Assembly: GCF_000332295.1 (NCBI RefSeq) | Contig: NZ_KB235930.1 | Location: forward strand, 811,895-875,894 | Origin: Fortiea contorta PCC 7126 | Lineage (GTDB): Bacteria; Cyanobacteriota; Cyanobacteriia; Cyanobacteriales; Nostocaceae | Length of the DNA stretch: 64,000 bases | Direction of reading: 5' to 3' | Shown: positions 56,145 to 64,000 of the stretch, one piece after another | Position numbering within the stretch: position 1 is the first letter of the stretch | Layout of the letters: each line of letters starts with the position of its first letter | The notes under the pieces: model-generated | Database searches by the model: none | Told to the model about the DNA's origin: nothing | Seen by the model: the letters and a program-made list of their open reading frames with translations, nothing else | Translations under genes and position numbers: made by a program

Positions 56145-57341
56145 ATGCAAATCTTAGAACTTTCTGTTGTAGCTAAGGCTGCTTGTCGTGCCTTCGTAGC
56201 TGATGAGACTGAAATTTGGAATATAACTCTACCTGTATCAGAACTTCCACAAGGCTTACCATTTGGCCCCAATGCCAGAAACGCTAGCTTAGATGCAAAG
56301 CCAGCTAAGGCAATGTTAAAGACTCTTTCAAGTGAGCCAGAGAAATTCGTTCTTTATAACAGCGGCATCATGCTGATCGCAGATCATATAAAGGCAACGA
56401 GGGGCGAAGGTGGGGACTTTACGGTAAAGATGAAACTTAACGCACCCAGCAGTGATGATGAGGGTGATTTTCTTGGCCATGGTGTCTTAAATGGAGGTCA
56501 TACTTACAAGTCTTTGATGCACGCAATGCATGGGAAGCATAAGCGCGGTGAATCATATCCGAAGATTACTAGTGCATATGTACAGGTTTGTGTGGCAGTT
56601 GGTATTGATGAAGATGAGATCAAAAATATCAGTCGTTCTCGTAACTTGAGTCTTTCTGTTCCTCTCTATGCTTTGAAAAATTTAGCTCACGACTGGAAGC
56701 CAATTGAGGAAGCTTTGCCTGAACAGTATCGTAATAACGTTTTGTTTAAACCAAATGAAGATTCTGATATTGATGAAAAAGCTAGTTACGATGTCACAGA
56801 TTTAGTTCGGCGTTTGTCTCTTGTTAATAATAAACTTTTTGATTTTCGCCTGGATAAACATCCGCTCAAAGCATATTCTTCACCTGGAAGCCTTGTACAA
56901 GGGTGGAAACAAGAGGATTATAAGGAAGTAATTCCACTGCTCAAAGATATTCTCTGGTTAGAGCAGAAAATTATGGAACAGCATGTTAAGGTGAACGGCA
57001 AGGTTAACTCCACTGGAGCAAATGGCAAAAAGATTGTCATTTCTAAGGTTAGTGGCTGTAGTCAAAAGCCAATGAAGCTGATAACAGGTGCTGAAATTTC
57101 TCTAACTATTGGTGAAATATTTTATATGCCGGTTCTTGCTGCATTCCGTGTCCTGCTTAGGGATGGGGAATGGACTAAACCTGTAGAAGAATTGTGGGAA
57201 GAGTGGGGACCTCAGTTGGTTGATCGCTTATGGGATACATACAGAAGTGAGGGTCGTAGCAGCGCGTCTGCTTTTGCTCGTTCAAAATCCACTTGGTCAA
57301 CATTAACTAACATGGTGGCAATGCAATTCGTTCAAATTTAA
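56145..57341 (+). CDS. AIPR-like (abortive infection phage resistance) family protein
   Basis: The 398-residue protein has the core that I associate with AIPR proteins: FVLYNSGIMLIADHIKATRG, then LGHGVLNGGHTYKSLMHAMH (with the NGG-x-T motif), AYVQVCVAVGIDEDEIKNIS, RSRNLSLSVPLYALKNL and a long C-terminal helical region. AIPR proteins occur in phage defence loci, often with restriction genes. Here it stands alone, in a toxin-antitoxin-rich zone. A terminator-like hairpin follows. The family call is from pattern memory. Confidence 0.55.
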   Translation: MQILELSVVAKAACRAFVADETEIWNITLPVSELPQGLPFGPNARNASLDAKPAKAMLKTLSSEPEKFVLYNSGIMLIADHIKATRGEGGDFTVKMKLNAPSSDDEGDFLGHGVLNGGHTYKSLMHAMHGKHKRGESYPKITSAYVQVCVAVGIDEDEIKNISRSRNLSLSVPLYALKNLAHDWKPIEEALPEQYRNNVLFKPNEDSDIDEKASYDVTDLVRRLSLVNNKLFDFRLDKHPLKAYSSPGSLVQGWKQEDYKEVIPLLKDILWLEQKIMEQHVKVNGKVNSTGANGKKIVISKVSGCSQKPMKLITGAEISLTIGEIFYMPVLAAFRVLLRDGEWTKPVEELWEEWGPQLVDRLWDTYRSEGRSSASAFARSKSTWSTLTNMVAMQFVQI

Positions 57342-57349
57342 GTCACAAC

Positions 57350-57378
57350 AAAGCCCTTGAGATGATTCTCAGGGCTTT
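57350..57378 (+). terminator. Terminator-like hairpin after the AIPR-like gene
   Basis: AAAGCCCT (57350-57357) pairs with AGGGCTTT (57371-57378); the inside GAG/CTC adds pairs. ATTGCC follows, so the T run is weak. The 57379-57564 stretch is a repeat-rich spacer with HIP1-type GCGATCGC. Confidence 0.55.
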
Positions 57379-57564
57379 ATTGCCTATTTTGTCTGAAATT
57401 TTACTAATCGCTCGCTTTATTTTTGAGATTTTCTGTAAGGCGATTGCACTCACTCTTCCACAGCAGGCGATCGCTTTTTTTGAGGTGTTCTGCAAGGCTG
57501 TAGCTACGCCCGTCATAGACATCGCTTTCGGTTATTATCAATACTTAAGTGAATAAGATCATAA

Positions 57565-57834
57565 ATTGCGAGTCAAAAAGACAAGCTCCTGGCTAAAATT
57601 TTATTGGGTACATCTGATGCAAACATTCCATTTACGCAACTATGTGAACTTTTATGCAGTTTAGGATTTGATGAACGTATTCGCGGAAGTCACCATATTT
57701 TTACTCAAGAGGGAATCGCAGAAATTCTGAACCTACAACCTCAAGGTTCTCAAGCCAAAGCATATCAAGTTAAACAAGTCCGTGCAGTAATTCTCAAGTA
57801 CCAGCTAGGAGAGCAAGATGACGCTTCATTATGA
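57565..57834 (+). CDS. HicA-type toxin with a non-canonical ATT start
   Basis: The reading frame from 57565 encodes an 89-residue HicA-type mRNA interferase (IASQKDKLLAKILLGTSDAN, then CELLCSLGFDERIRGSHHIF, KAYQVKQVRAVILKYQLG). The catalytic His lies in GSHHIF. The family N-terminus (SQKDKLLAKILL) begins at 57571, but no ATG, GTG or TTG opens it; the first TTG is at 57604. Either ATT serves as a weak start or the ATG was lost. It overlaps the HicB-like gene by 17 nt. Confidence 0.6.
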   Translation: MASQKDKLLAKILLGTSDANIPFTQLCELLCSLGFDERIRGSHHIFTQEGIAEILNLQPQGSQAKAYQVKQVRAVILKYQLGEQDDASL

Positions 57835-58030
57835 AATTATTCTCTACTGGAGTGAAGAAGACCAAGCATTTATCGCCGAGGTTCCAGAATTACCTGGATG
57901 CGCTGCTGATGGCGAAACTTATCAACAAGCACTGCAAAATGTAGAAATTATTATGCAGGAATGGATAGAAACTGCTCAAGAGTTAGGACGTAAAATTCCT
58001 GAACCGAGACAGCGTTTGATATCCGCCTAG
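57818..58030 (+). CDS. HicB-type antitoxin
   Basis: The 70-residue HicB-like protein has LHYEIILYWSEEDQAFIAEV, PELPGCAADGETYQQALQNV and EIIMQEWIETAQELG, the short form without a helix-turn-helix. It overlaps the toxin gene by 17 nt, a coupled arrangement that ties antitoxin translation to the toxin frame. Confidence 0.85.
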   Translation: MTLHYEIILYWSEEDQAFIAEVPELPGCAADGETYQQALQNVEIIMQEWIETAQELGRKIPEPRQRLISA

Positions 58031-58221
58031 TATAGCAACTTATCCCGTGCTGTAATCATCCAACGTATCATATCATTTCCGCTTGATCACTTACTAAATC
58101 CAAAGAACCCCAAAGAGGCAAAGCGATTATCCTTATCATTCTAACGATATCATATTATGATATCCTTAAAATAAGGACTATGCTCAACTTAACGTCAGAT
58201 GGCTGTAATTGTATTGATTAA

Positions 58222-58482
58222 ATGGATCTCAATAACAAACAACGTCAGATTTTAGAGTTAATTTTTACAAATCCTCTACCATCTAATATTCTTTGGAAAG
58301 ATATCGAAAGTTTGTTTATCGCTCTAGGTGCTGATATTACTCAAGGTAGAGGTTCGCGGGTTCGAGTGAAATTAAATGATATGAAAGCTGTTTTTCATGA
58401 ACCGCATCCGCAAAATGAGACAGATAAAGGAGCAGTTAAATCTGTTAGAGAATTTTTGATTAAGGCAGGAATTGAAATATGA
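58222..58482 (+). CDS. HicA-family toxin
   Basis: The 86-residue toxin has NKQRQILELIFTNPLPSNIL, WKDIESLFIALGADITQGRG, SRVRVKLNDMKAVFHEPHPQ and VKSVREFLIKAGIEI. The FHEPHP is the C-terminal HicA motif. Its ATG is at the end of AATGGATC. The stop shares ATGA with the antitoxin start. Confidence 0.85.
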   Translation: MDLNNKQRQILELIFTNPLPSNILWKDIESLFIALGADITQGRGSRVRVKLNDMKAVFHEPHPQNETDKGAVKSVREFLIKAGIEI

Positions 58483-58817
58483 TTACTTATAAAGGATACA
58501 CAGCTAGCCTAGAAGTAGATGTAGAAGCCGGAATACTTTTTGGTCAAGTTCTAGATATTAATGACGTGATTACCTTTAAAGCAAAAACTGTAGATGAAGC
58601 GCGTCAAGAATTCCAAAATTCTGTTGATGATTATCTAGCTTTTTGTGAAGAACTAGGAGAGGAACCTGATAAACCATTCTCTGGTAAACTTCCATTTCGC
58701 ACAACTCCAGAACATCACCGCAAAATATTTATTGCTGCTAAAAAGGCTGGAAAAAGTATAAATGCTTGGATGGATGAAATCTTAACTAAGGCTGCGGATA
58801 AAATAATCAATACCTAA
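58479..58817 (+). CDS. HicB-family antitoxin with ribbon-helix-helix
   Basis: The 112-residue HicB protein has an N-terminal HicB domain (YKGYTASLEVDVEAGILFGQ, then TVDEARQEFQNSVDDYLAFC) and a C-terminal DNA-binding part with TTPEHHRKIFIAAKKAGKSI and NAWMDEILTK. It overlaps the toxin gene by 4 nt. With it the module represses its own promoter. Confidence 0.88.
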   Translation: MITYKGYTASLEVDVEAGILFGQVLDINDVITFKAKTVDEARQEFQNSVDDYLAFCEELGEEPDKPFSGKLPFRTTPEHHRKIFIAAKKAGKSINAWMDEILTKAADKIINT

Positions 58818-58844
58818 TTAATATTGAGTAAATATAGTACTTAG

Positions 58845-59003
58845 TCACTTATCCCTTGTTACAACACTAAAGTCACCACTAAACATCGCTTCAAAGAAAG
58901 CATCTGTAACATGCAAATAATTAGGATTTTCTTCAATAAAGTAAATTAGTGGTGCAGTATCTAATCCGACAATTTTCCCCTGTAGCTGGATTAGCCATTC
59001 CAT
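58845..59003 (-). pseudogene. Truncated VapC (PIN-domain) toxin
   Basis: A 52-residue frame opens at 59003 by an ATG overlapping the end of the upstream antitoxin gene. It encodes EWLIQLQGKIVGLDTAPLIY, FIEENPNYLHVTDAFFEAMF and SGDFSVVTRDK, the first part of a PIN ribonuclease with the first catalytic Asp in GLDTAPLIY. A normal VapC has about 135 residues, so the second half with the other acidic residues is lost. The sequence after VVT is unrelated, which suggests a deletion or insertion breakpoint near 58850. Confidence 0.8.
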
Positions 59004-59212
59004 GAATCACGTTCCTGATTGACGTATTCTTGAGCATCAATACCATTCCAAATTTCTTTACCCAACCCGCGTAATTCTAGAATGCTACGCTTTGGTTTAG
59101 ATGCGATAGTCACCTGTTGACGAATTAATCTTGACAAGTCTTCAATTAAGCGTATTTGTTCTTCAGGAGTTAAGTTTTTAGCTTGCTGTAGTATTTCTTG
59201 ATAATTTGACAT
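58991..59212 (-). CDS. VapB-like antitoxin of a broken VapBC pair
   Basis: The 73-residue protein is a small antitoxin: SNYQEILQQAKNLTPEEQIR, LIEDLSRLIRQQVTIASKPK, and the C-terminal toxin-binding part LRGLGKEIWNGIDAQEYVNQ ending ERDSWNG. The frame overlaps the truncated vapC by 13 nt. With the toxin broken, the antitoxin is a leftover, or neutralises a VapC elsewhere. Confidence 0.85.
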   Translation of the reverse strand: MSNYQEILQQAKNLTPEEQIRLIEDLSRLIRQQVTIASKPKRSILELRGLGKEIWNGIDAQEYVNQERDSWNG

Positions 59213-59371
59213 AAAATTTACACTTTTAATTTTCTGCTTTTAAATCTAATATACATTGCTACTCAGCAAAAGTATTTACCATCACTCCAATATATAAATC
59301 GGCTTGATAAATTACCTATGAGACAAGCAATATAAATTGCTAGAAATTTATATCCATAGGTTAATTATCAA

Positions 59372-60808
59372 ATGTCAACGCCAGAATCAATTGCAGAATT
59401 GGTCAAATGGATACAAAATTTTGATTATCGCTTTTTTCCCAATTTAGATGATATTTATCCAGGTTGGCAAGACTTGTTAGCAAAATATGATTTTCAACCA
59501 GCCATTATCAAAGAAGATGACCGCTTAATTGTTGTCCAACCCAAAGTAGCGATCGCCTGCAATTTACCCCAGTTTCTCAAACAAGGTGATTGTCAAATTG
59601 AGTTTAGCAATCTATTTTTTAGAGGGCTAAAAATTAGCCTTAATCATCACAATATTTTAACTCAATTAATGATAGGGCTAAATACTCAACCAAATGCTAG
59701 ATGTCGCCCTTTTATCCAGCAATTAACTGCAAATAGTTTTGAAGTATCTTTAGGTCAAACAACAGTTATTTTATCGGCAATTGAAACCACAGATTTATGT
59801 TCTTGCATTGATATCATTTGTCAAGCATATAAAACCGCCATTGTTGAATTCGAGAATAATCTGGAAACTTGGGAGTTAAAGTTTATTGAATTTGGATGTG
59901 TTCGCGGCTTTCATTTATTTGCAGTTGAACAACCATTGTGGGAGCTAATGTATAAGTTTGCTAATGAATTTGATTATATTCAAGGAAAATCAGCATGGCA
60001 TATCTTTCATCAAGAAGATGCATCAATTCGTATCAGTCGAGGTATCCGCGATCATGCATTCATTTGTCCGCAAATTGATAGCTTCTGCGCTTTAGGAGAA
60101 AAAATTAAAATAAATATATTATATGTAATCAATGAAGTGCATTTTCAATCATTAACTAAAGCAAAAAACTCTCTATGGTCACAAAGTATTGGTACAAGAG
60201 GAACTTGGACAGCTAAATATACTAAAGAGTGGTTACTAAATAAATATATTCCTACAGTAATTGAATATTATGCACCACAAAATCAATCAATGATTGATGA
60301 ATTACAACAAGAAATCATCAATTTTAAATTTGCACATTTAACAATACAAGATATTAATGATATCCCAGATTTATTACCTTATTTACGGGATATTCAAGTT
60401 TGGCTCAATATTCATCAAGAAACTATATCTACTGTATTATTACATCCATATTATCAAGCATTTACAGATTTAATTCGGCACACTGATTCAGCGATCGCAG
60501 GTATAGAATATATTTTGGGAAACTTACGTCACGTTGCTCGAAAAAGTCTCGCAACAGAACAAAGAACAACCAGAAATTTGAAAACAGTTTTGAGTTATTT
60601 AGATGAACAAGTAGACAGAATCAATAACTGTGAAGTTGAAAGTAGTCACAACGCTAATGCAATCACTCGGATATTTATCTGGATCATCGAAAATGGTAAT
60701 ATCAATTTCTCGCAAGCACAAATTAATTTAGCCAAGCAAGCTTTATTACCACTATGGGAACAAAGTCGTTTTGAAATGCGCTATGTTTATCTTCATAGTT
60801 CAAAGTAA
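59372..60808 (+). CDS. Unrecognised 478-residue protein
   Basis: The protein has no obvious motif. Visible are an acidic N-terminus (LVKWIQNFDYRFFPNLDDIY), a central aromatic stretch FGCVRGFHLFAVEQPLWELM, then YKFANEFDYIQGKSAWHIFH, SIGTRGTWTAKYTKEWLLNK, and a helical C-terminal third with TTRNLKTVLSYLDEQVDRIN. It has no signal peptide or membrane segment. It lies between the toxin-antitoxin modules and a Uma2 gene, in its own unit. I cannot assign a function. AATTATCA precedes the ATG without a strong ribosome site. Confidence 0.7.
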   Translation: MSTPESIAELVKWIQNFDYRFFPNLDDIYPGWQDLLAKYDFQPAIIKEDDRLIVVQPKVAIACNLPQFLKQGDCQIEFSNLFFRGLKISLNHHNILTQLMIGLNTQPNARCRPFIQQLTANSFEVSLGQTTVILSAIETTDLCSCIDIICQAYKTAIVEFENNLETWELKFIEFGCVRGFHLFAVEQPLWELMYKFANEFDYIQGKSAWHIFHQEDASIRISRGIRDHAFICPQIDSFCALGEKIKINILYVINEVHFQSLTKAKNSLWSQSIGTRGTWTAKYTKEWLLNKYIPTVIEYYAPQNQSMIDELQQEIINFKFAHLTIQDINDIPDLLPYLRDIQVWLNIHQETISTVLLHPYYQAFTDLIRHTDSAIAGIEYILGNLRHVARKSLATEQRTTRNLKTVLSYLDEQVDRINNCEVESSHNANAITRIFIWIIENGNINFSQAQINLAKQALLPLWEQSRFEMRYVYLHSSK

Positions 60809-60928
60809 CTAGGGCTTGCTGAAAAAGTCCTCTCGTAAGGGTAGGGAACAGGGAACAGGCAACAACTCAGGAACTGTTAAGATTTCCCTTTTATAATCAA
60901 AACAATATACTTTCAGGAGATTGACTCA

Positions 60929-61546
60929 ATGACATATATCTCCCAAAAAACCCTCACTAAAGAAGATTTTATCTCGCAATATCGAGAGCATCCCCGCTAT
61001 GAATTAGCAGATGGAGAACTAATTGACATGGAACCCACTGGCCCTCACGAAACGGTGAGTGGTAAACTTGCAACTCAAATTGAAATACATCTTGTTGCTG
61101 AACAACTTTCTTGGTTTATTCCTCGCACTTGTTTAATTTATCCTTTCGCGGATGCAGCTACGGTTCGTCGTCCTGATGTTATCGTTCTTGATGAAACCGT
61201 TCTTGACCGTGAACCTCTTTGGGAGCGAGAACCTGTAATTACGCTGGGGCGCTCAATTAAACTGGTGGTGGAAGTTGTTAGTACTAATTGGGAAACTGAT
61301 TATGCTCGCAAAGTGGAAGAGTATGCATTGTTGGGTATTCCTGAATATTGGATTGTCGATTATCGTGGATTAGGTGGAGTCGCATTTATTGGTAAACCTA
61401 AACAACCTACCTTCACTGTCTGTCAATTGGTTGAAGACACTTATACTCAACAACAATATCGATTAAATCAATTAATAAAATCACCACTTTTGCCTCGTCT
61501 TCAATTGTACCTAGATGATATTCTTCCTCGGTCAACTAAAGGCTGA
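60929..61546 (+). CDS. Uma2 family endonuclease-like protein
   Basis: The 205-residue Uma2 protein has FISQYREHPRYELADGELID, TVRRPDVIVLDETVLDREPL, LVVEVVSTNWETDYARKVEE and GIPEYWIVDYRGLGGVAFIG, with catalytic Asp and Glu in place. CAGGAG lies about 9 nt before the ATG. It resembles the copy at 46851 more than that at 54938. Confidence 0.87.
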   Translation: MTYISQKTLTKEDFISQYREHPRYELADGELIDMEPTGPHETVSGKLATQIEIHLVAEQLSWFIPRTCLIYPFADAATVRRPDVIVLDETVLDREPLWEREPVITLGRSIKLVVEVVSTNWETDYARKVEEYALLGIPEYWIVDYRGLGGVAFIGKPKQPTFTVCQLVEDTYTQQQYRLNQLIKSPLLPRLQLYLDDILPRSTKG

Positions 61547-61650
61547 AGTATAAAGTATGTAGACGCCTGAAAGGCGGCTTGCCGCAGGCTAGTCTGAAGT
61601 ATGAAGTATGAAGTATGAAGTATGAAATTACCCCACCCATAAAGCGAGAA
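61543..61650. repeat. Heptamer (GAAGTAT) and interspersed repeat, copy 3
   Basis: AGGCTGAAGTATAAAGTATG starts the element just at the Uma2 stop. It is followed by GAAGTATGAAGTATGAAGTA heptamers and TGAAATTACCCCACCCATAA, which matches 2874-2900 with two changes. A short GCCTGAAAGGCGGCTTGCCG palindrome sits inside. Confidence 0.7.
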
Positions 61651-61684
61651 GTTGAGCGAGCGCCATAGTAAAAATAAAATTAGT

Positions 61685-61799
61685 GTAGGGTGTGTTATGG
61701 CTTCAGCCTAACGCACCGCCGGATATAATGGTGCGTTAGACGCTTTGATAACTGCTCGCGTCAAAAATTAGCATAAAATATGCGCCTAACACACCCTAC
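61685..61799. mobile_element. 115-bp MITE-like element
   Basis: GTAGGGTGTGTTA (61685-61697) is exactly complementary to TAACACACCCTAC (61787-61799). The inside has AACGCACC and GGTGCGTT arms near 61710-61737. It has no frame. Elements with TAGGGTGTGTTA ends are common in Nostoc-type genomes. Confidence 0.7.
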
Positions 61800-61847
61800 T
61801 TAAGATTTATTTTATAAATAGTTTCTCATAGAATAGCTTTCTACAAT

Positions 61848-62072
61848 CAGCAAACCGGAGTTTACTTTCTCTTTTGCTAAAAATGCTTTCTCATTTCAGT
61901 AGATTTAGCAAGCAAACCGGAGTTTGCTTTCTCATTTGCGAAAAATGCTTTCTGTTTTCAGTAGATTTAGCAAGTAAACTGGAGTTTGCTTTTTGTTTTC
62001 AGTAGATTTAGCAAGCAAAGCGGAGTTTGCTTTCTCATTTGCAAGAAATGCTTTCTGCTTTCAGTAGATTTA
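61848..62072. repeat. 62-bp tandem repeats, three full and one shortened unit
   Basis: The unit has GCAAACCGGAGTTTGC (itself a palindrome), then TTTCTCATTTGCGAAAAATG and CTTTCTGTTTTCAGTAGATT with TAG. Copies start near 61848, 61910, 61972 and 62013. The third lacks about 21 bases. Confidence 0.8.
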
Positions 62073-62196
62073 GTGTGAATGTGAAACCGAGAACATGCGA
62101 ATACAGCTTGACAATCCCGGCTTGTTTGCAATCAATTGCTCACGTTCAATTTGCGAAAAATTTTCTAATGGTTAAAACTGTTCACGCTAGAGAAAT

Positions 62197-63708
62197 TTAA
62201 CGTAGACAGCGAATGGCTTCTAACAAACCCCTAGCTTTATTGAGAGTTTCTTCAAACTCTTTCTCTGGGTCAGAATCAGCTACTAAACCTGCACCAGCTT
62301 GGACACTGACAGTTTGATCTTGTACTACCATTGTGCGAATAGCGATCGCACTATTTAATTGTCCCTCAAAATCGTAATATCCATACACACCAGAATACAC
62401 ACCCCGCCGACTAGGTTCTAATTCGTTGATAATTTCCATCGCCCGAATCTTAGGTGCGCCGCTCACAGTTCCTGCGGGAAAGCAAGCTTTTAATAAATCC
62501 CAAGCAGTTTTATGCTTTGCTAATTCACCCACCACATTGCTAACAATATGCATCACATGGGAATAGCGCTCCACCACCATTAATTCATCAACTTTGACGC
62601 TACCGCTTTCGCAAACCCGCCCTAAATCATTTCGCCCTAAATCAACTAACATCACATGTTCAGCGATTTCCTTGGGGTCTTGGAGTAAATCCTCAGCAAA
62701 AGCTGCATCTTCTTTGCTAGTTTTACCTCGTGGACGTGTCCCCGCAATTGGGCGGACTGTAGCGATGACGTCACCATCTACATCTCGTTCAGCTTTCACC
62801 ATCACTTCCGGACTAGAACCGATAATTTGCCAATCTTGAAAATTAAAGTACGCCATGTACGGCGAAGGATTAATCTGACGTAGAGAACGATAAAGGGCGA
62901 AGGGGTCGCCTGTATATGCTGTAGATAATCGTTGGGAGATGACAACTTGAAAAATATCCCCAGCTATAATATATTCCTTCGCTTTTTGTACACTGGCACA
63001 GAATTCAGGACGAGTGAAATTGCTGGTATATTCTGCTGTTGTTGTGGTCGAGATAGACCCAGAGGGAGGAGTCCAAGAAAAGATAGTTTTTTCTGGTGAC
63101 AGAGGTAAAGATAGCTTGTCCACCATTTGACTGACGCGGGAGCACGCTTGTTGATAAGCTACAGATGCTTCTGCCTCACGTAAATCAGCATAAGCGATCG
63201 CCCAAATTTTGCGCTTCACTTGATCAAAAATTAACAAGTGGTCTACCTGCATCCACAGCCCATCCGGGATATTACGTTCATCCTGAGCATGAATTGGCAC
63301 CCGCGGTTCAATCCAGTGAATCAATTCATAGCCCCAAAACCCAAATAAACCACCTATTCCCGGTGGCAATTGTGGTAACTTGACTGGATGATAAGGTGCT
63401 AAACAAGCAGCCAAAGCTGTAAAAGGGTCGCCCGCAAAAACTACTTGAGAACCGTCGCGGTGTGTCTGGGTTGTATTGTCTCCCCTAGCTGCCAACACCC
63501 ACAACGGGTCACAACCGAGTAAACTATAACGTCCCAACTTTTCTCCACCTTCCACCGATTCCAACAAAAAGCTATAAGGTTGACCAGCACAGACTTTATA
63601 CCAAGCAGATACAGGCGTATCTAAGTCTGCTACCCATTCCTGATAAACCGGAACAAAGTTACCTTGTTTAGCTAATTCTTGAAACTGGTCAAAATCGGGA
63701 AATATCAT
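62197..63708 (-). CDS. trpE: Anthranilate synthase component I
   Basis: The 503-residue enzyme makes anthranilate from chorismate and glutamine in tryptophan synthesis. It has LLESVEGGEKLGRYSLLG near the N-terminus (the tryptophan-binding LLES element), IAGDIFQVVISQRLSTAYTG, PIAGTRPRGKTSKEDAAFAE, LGRNDLGRVCESGSVKVDEL, GTVSGAPKIRAMEIINELEP and GAGLVADSDPEKEFEETLNK. ATG 63708 begins the true N-terminus; the frame runs upstream into the G-rich minisatellite and would add 76 low-complexity residues. The TrpG gene is not adjacent. A PabB role is less likely from the LLES element. Confidence 0.92.
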   Translation of the reverse strand: MIFPDFDQFQELAKQGNFVPVYQEWVADLDTPVSAWYKVCAGQPYSFLLESVEGGEKLGRYSLLGCDPLWVLAARGDNTTQTHRDGSQVVFAGDPFTALAACLAPYHPVKLPQLPPGIGGLFGFWGYELIHWIEPRVPIHAQDERNIPDGLWMQVDHLLIFDQVKRKIWAIAYADLREAEASVAYQQACSRVSQMVDKLSLPLSPEKTIFSWTPPSGSISTTTTAEYTSNFTRPEFCASVQKAKEYIIAGDIFQVVISQRLSTAYTGDPFALYRSLRQINPSPYMAYFNFQDWQIIGSSPEVMVKAERDVDGDVIATVRPIAGTRPRGKTSKEDAAFAEDLLQDPKEIAEHVMLVDLGRNDLGRVCESGSVKVDELMVVERYSHVMHIVSNVVGELAKHKTAWDLLKACFPAGTVSGAPKIRAMEIINELEPSRRGVYSGVYGYYDFEGQLNSAIAIRTMVVQDQTVSVQAGAGLVADSDPEKEFEETLNKARGLLEAIRCLR

Positions 63709-63770
63709 AGAAAAATTTGGGAATAGGGAGGAGGAGTTAGGGGTTAGGGAAGAGGGAAGAGGGGAAGGTG

Positions 63771-63951
63771 TGGGAGGTGTGGGGAGTGTGGGGAGGGTGG
63801 GGAGATGGGGAGATGGGGAGATGGGGAGATGGGGAGAAAAAGAATTTATGCTTACGCTTGTAATCTTCCCCGTCTTCTCCTTCCTCCCACACCTCCCACA
63901 CCTCCCACACCTCCCACACCTCCCACACCTCCCCACACTCCCTACTCCCTC
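63771..63951. repeat. G-rich and C-rich minisatellite upstream of trpE
   Basis: GGAGATGGGGAGATGGGGAG repeats (63800-63838) and GTGTGGGGAG units precede CCTCCCACACCTCCCACACC repeats (63890-63942). The two arms are near-complementary, so the trpE upstream region could fold into a long hairpin. Similar repeats are at 8787 and 41729. Confidence 0.8.
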
Positions 63952-64000
63952 AACCCTAATTTCTAGCCCCTAAGCATCATGAGTAGCTTTACCACTAAAC

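Noticed and set aside
57362-57556. A 64-residue hydrophobic reading frame after the AIPR-like gene
   Set aside because: It runs through repeat-rich, HIP1-rich spacer starting inside the terminator hairpin, with no ribosome site.
61848-62072. CRISPR array
   Set aside because: Units of 62 bp are contiguous, without unique spacers, and no cas gene is in the window.
63709-63936. A 76-residue N-terminal extension of TrpE
   Set aside because: It is a translation of the minisatellite (repeated Gly-Arg-Cys, then Pro-rich); ATG 63708 gives the normal TrpE start.

Overview
The window is chromosomal DNA of a filamentous, probably heterocyst-forming cyanobacterium (order Nostocales). The evidence is frequent HIP1 octamers (GCGATCGC), IsiA/CP43 antenna genes, psbD, chlH, an SLH-OprB porin, pcxA, an ortholog of the bacterial dynamin-like protein known from Nostoc punctiforme, and many interspersed short repeats. 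The genus cannot be fixed from sequence alone.

Layout. 0.3-7.6 kb is an iron-stress antenna island: four paralogous chlorophyll-binding IsiA/CP43-family genes (one fused to a PsaL domain), flavodoxin isiB, an alpha/beta-hydrolase-fold gene that lacks its nucleophile serine, and two or three small genes. 7.7-10.3 kb holds catabolic gap1 and transaldolase. 10.3-17.8 kb, mostly minus strand, holds a three-domain PTPS-fold protein, two small unknown genes, a J-domain protein, cysteine synthase with an Rrf2 regulator, a porin and pterin carbinolamine dehydratase. A stand-alone psbD follows. Between psbD and the dehydratase lies a self-contained transcription unit with a 16-bp long-range stem, a 23-codon ORF and its own terminator. 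19.8-28.2 kb holds UPF0367, an ABC ATPase, a NYN nuclease, tRNA-Asn, cobU/cobP, a cell-surface sugar cluster and an SDR protein.

28.2-30.0 kb has no convincing protein gene. On its minus strand it carries five homologous units, each a conserved box followed 81-85 nt later by a different terminator hairpin: a candidate family of tandem small RNAs. It ends at a lipoprotein pseudogene. 30.3-36.2 kb holds a Ser/Thr kinase with a YARHG domain and two dynamin-like GTPases, one fused to a J domain. 36.5-50.3 kb is mixed housekeeping (gluconokinase, fructokinase-type kinase, PedR-like regulator, msrA, helicase-like protein, pcxA, mltA, deacetylase, TetR, trpB).

50.9-54.9 kb is chlH. Just downstream, 121 bp of its 3' end are repeated on the far side of a Uma2/HigA cassette. 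54.9-61.5 kb is an accessory zone: three toxin-antitoxin modules in varying states of decay, an AIPR-like protein, Uma2 proteins and an unrecognised 478-aa protein. The window closes with MITE-like elements, 62-bp tandem repeats, trpE and a G-rich/C-rich minisatellite.

How the genes work together: the antenna genes, flavodoxin, psbD, chlH and the PedR-like regulator concern the photosynthetic apparatus and its redox or iron state; gap1, tal, gntK and the fructokinase-type gene serve sugar catabolism; trpB and trpE are unlinked parts of tryptophan synthesis. All function calls come from reading the sequence and recalling families; no database search was run.
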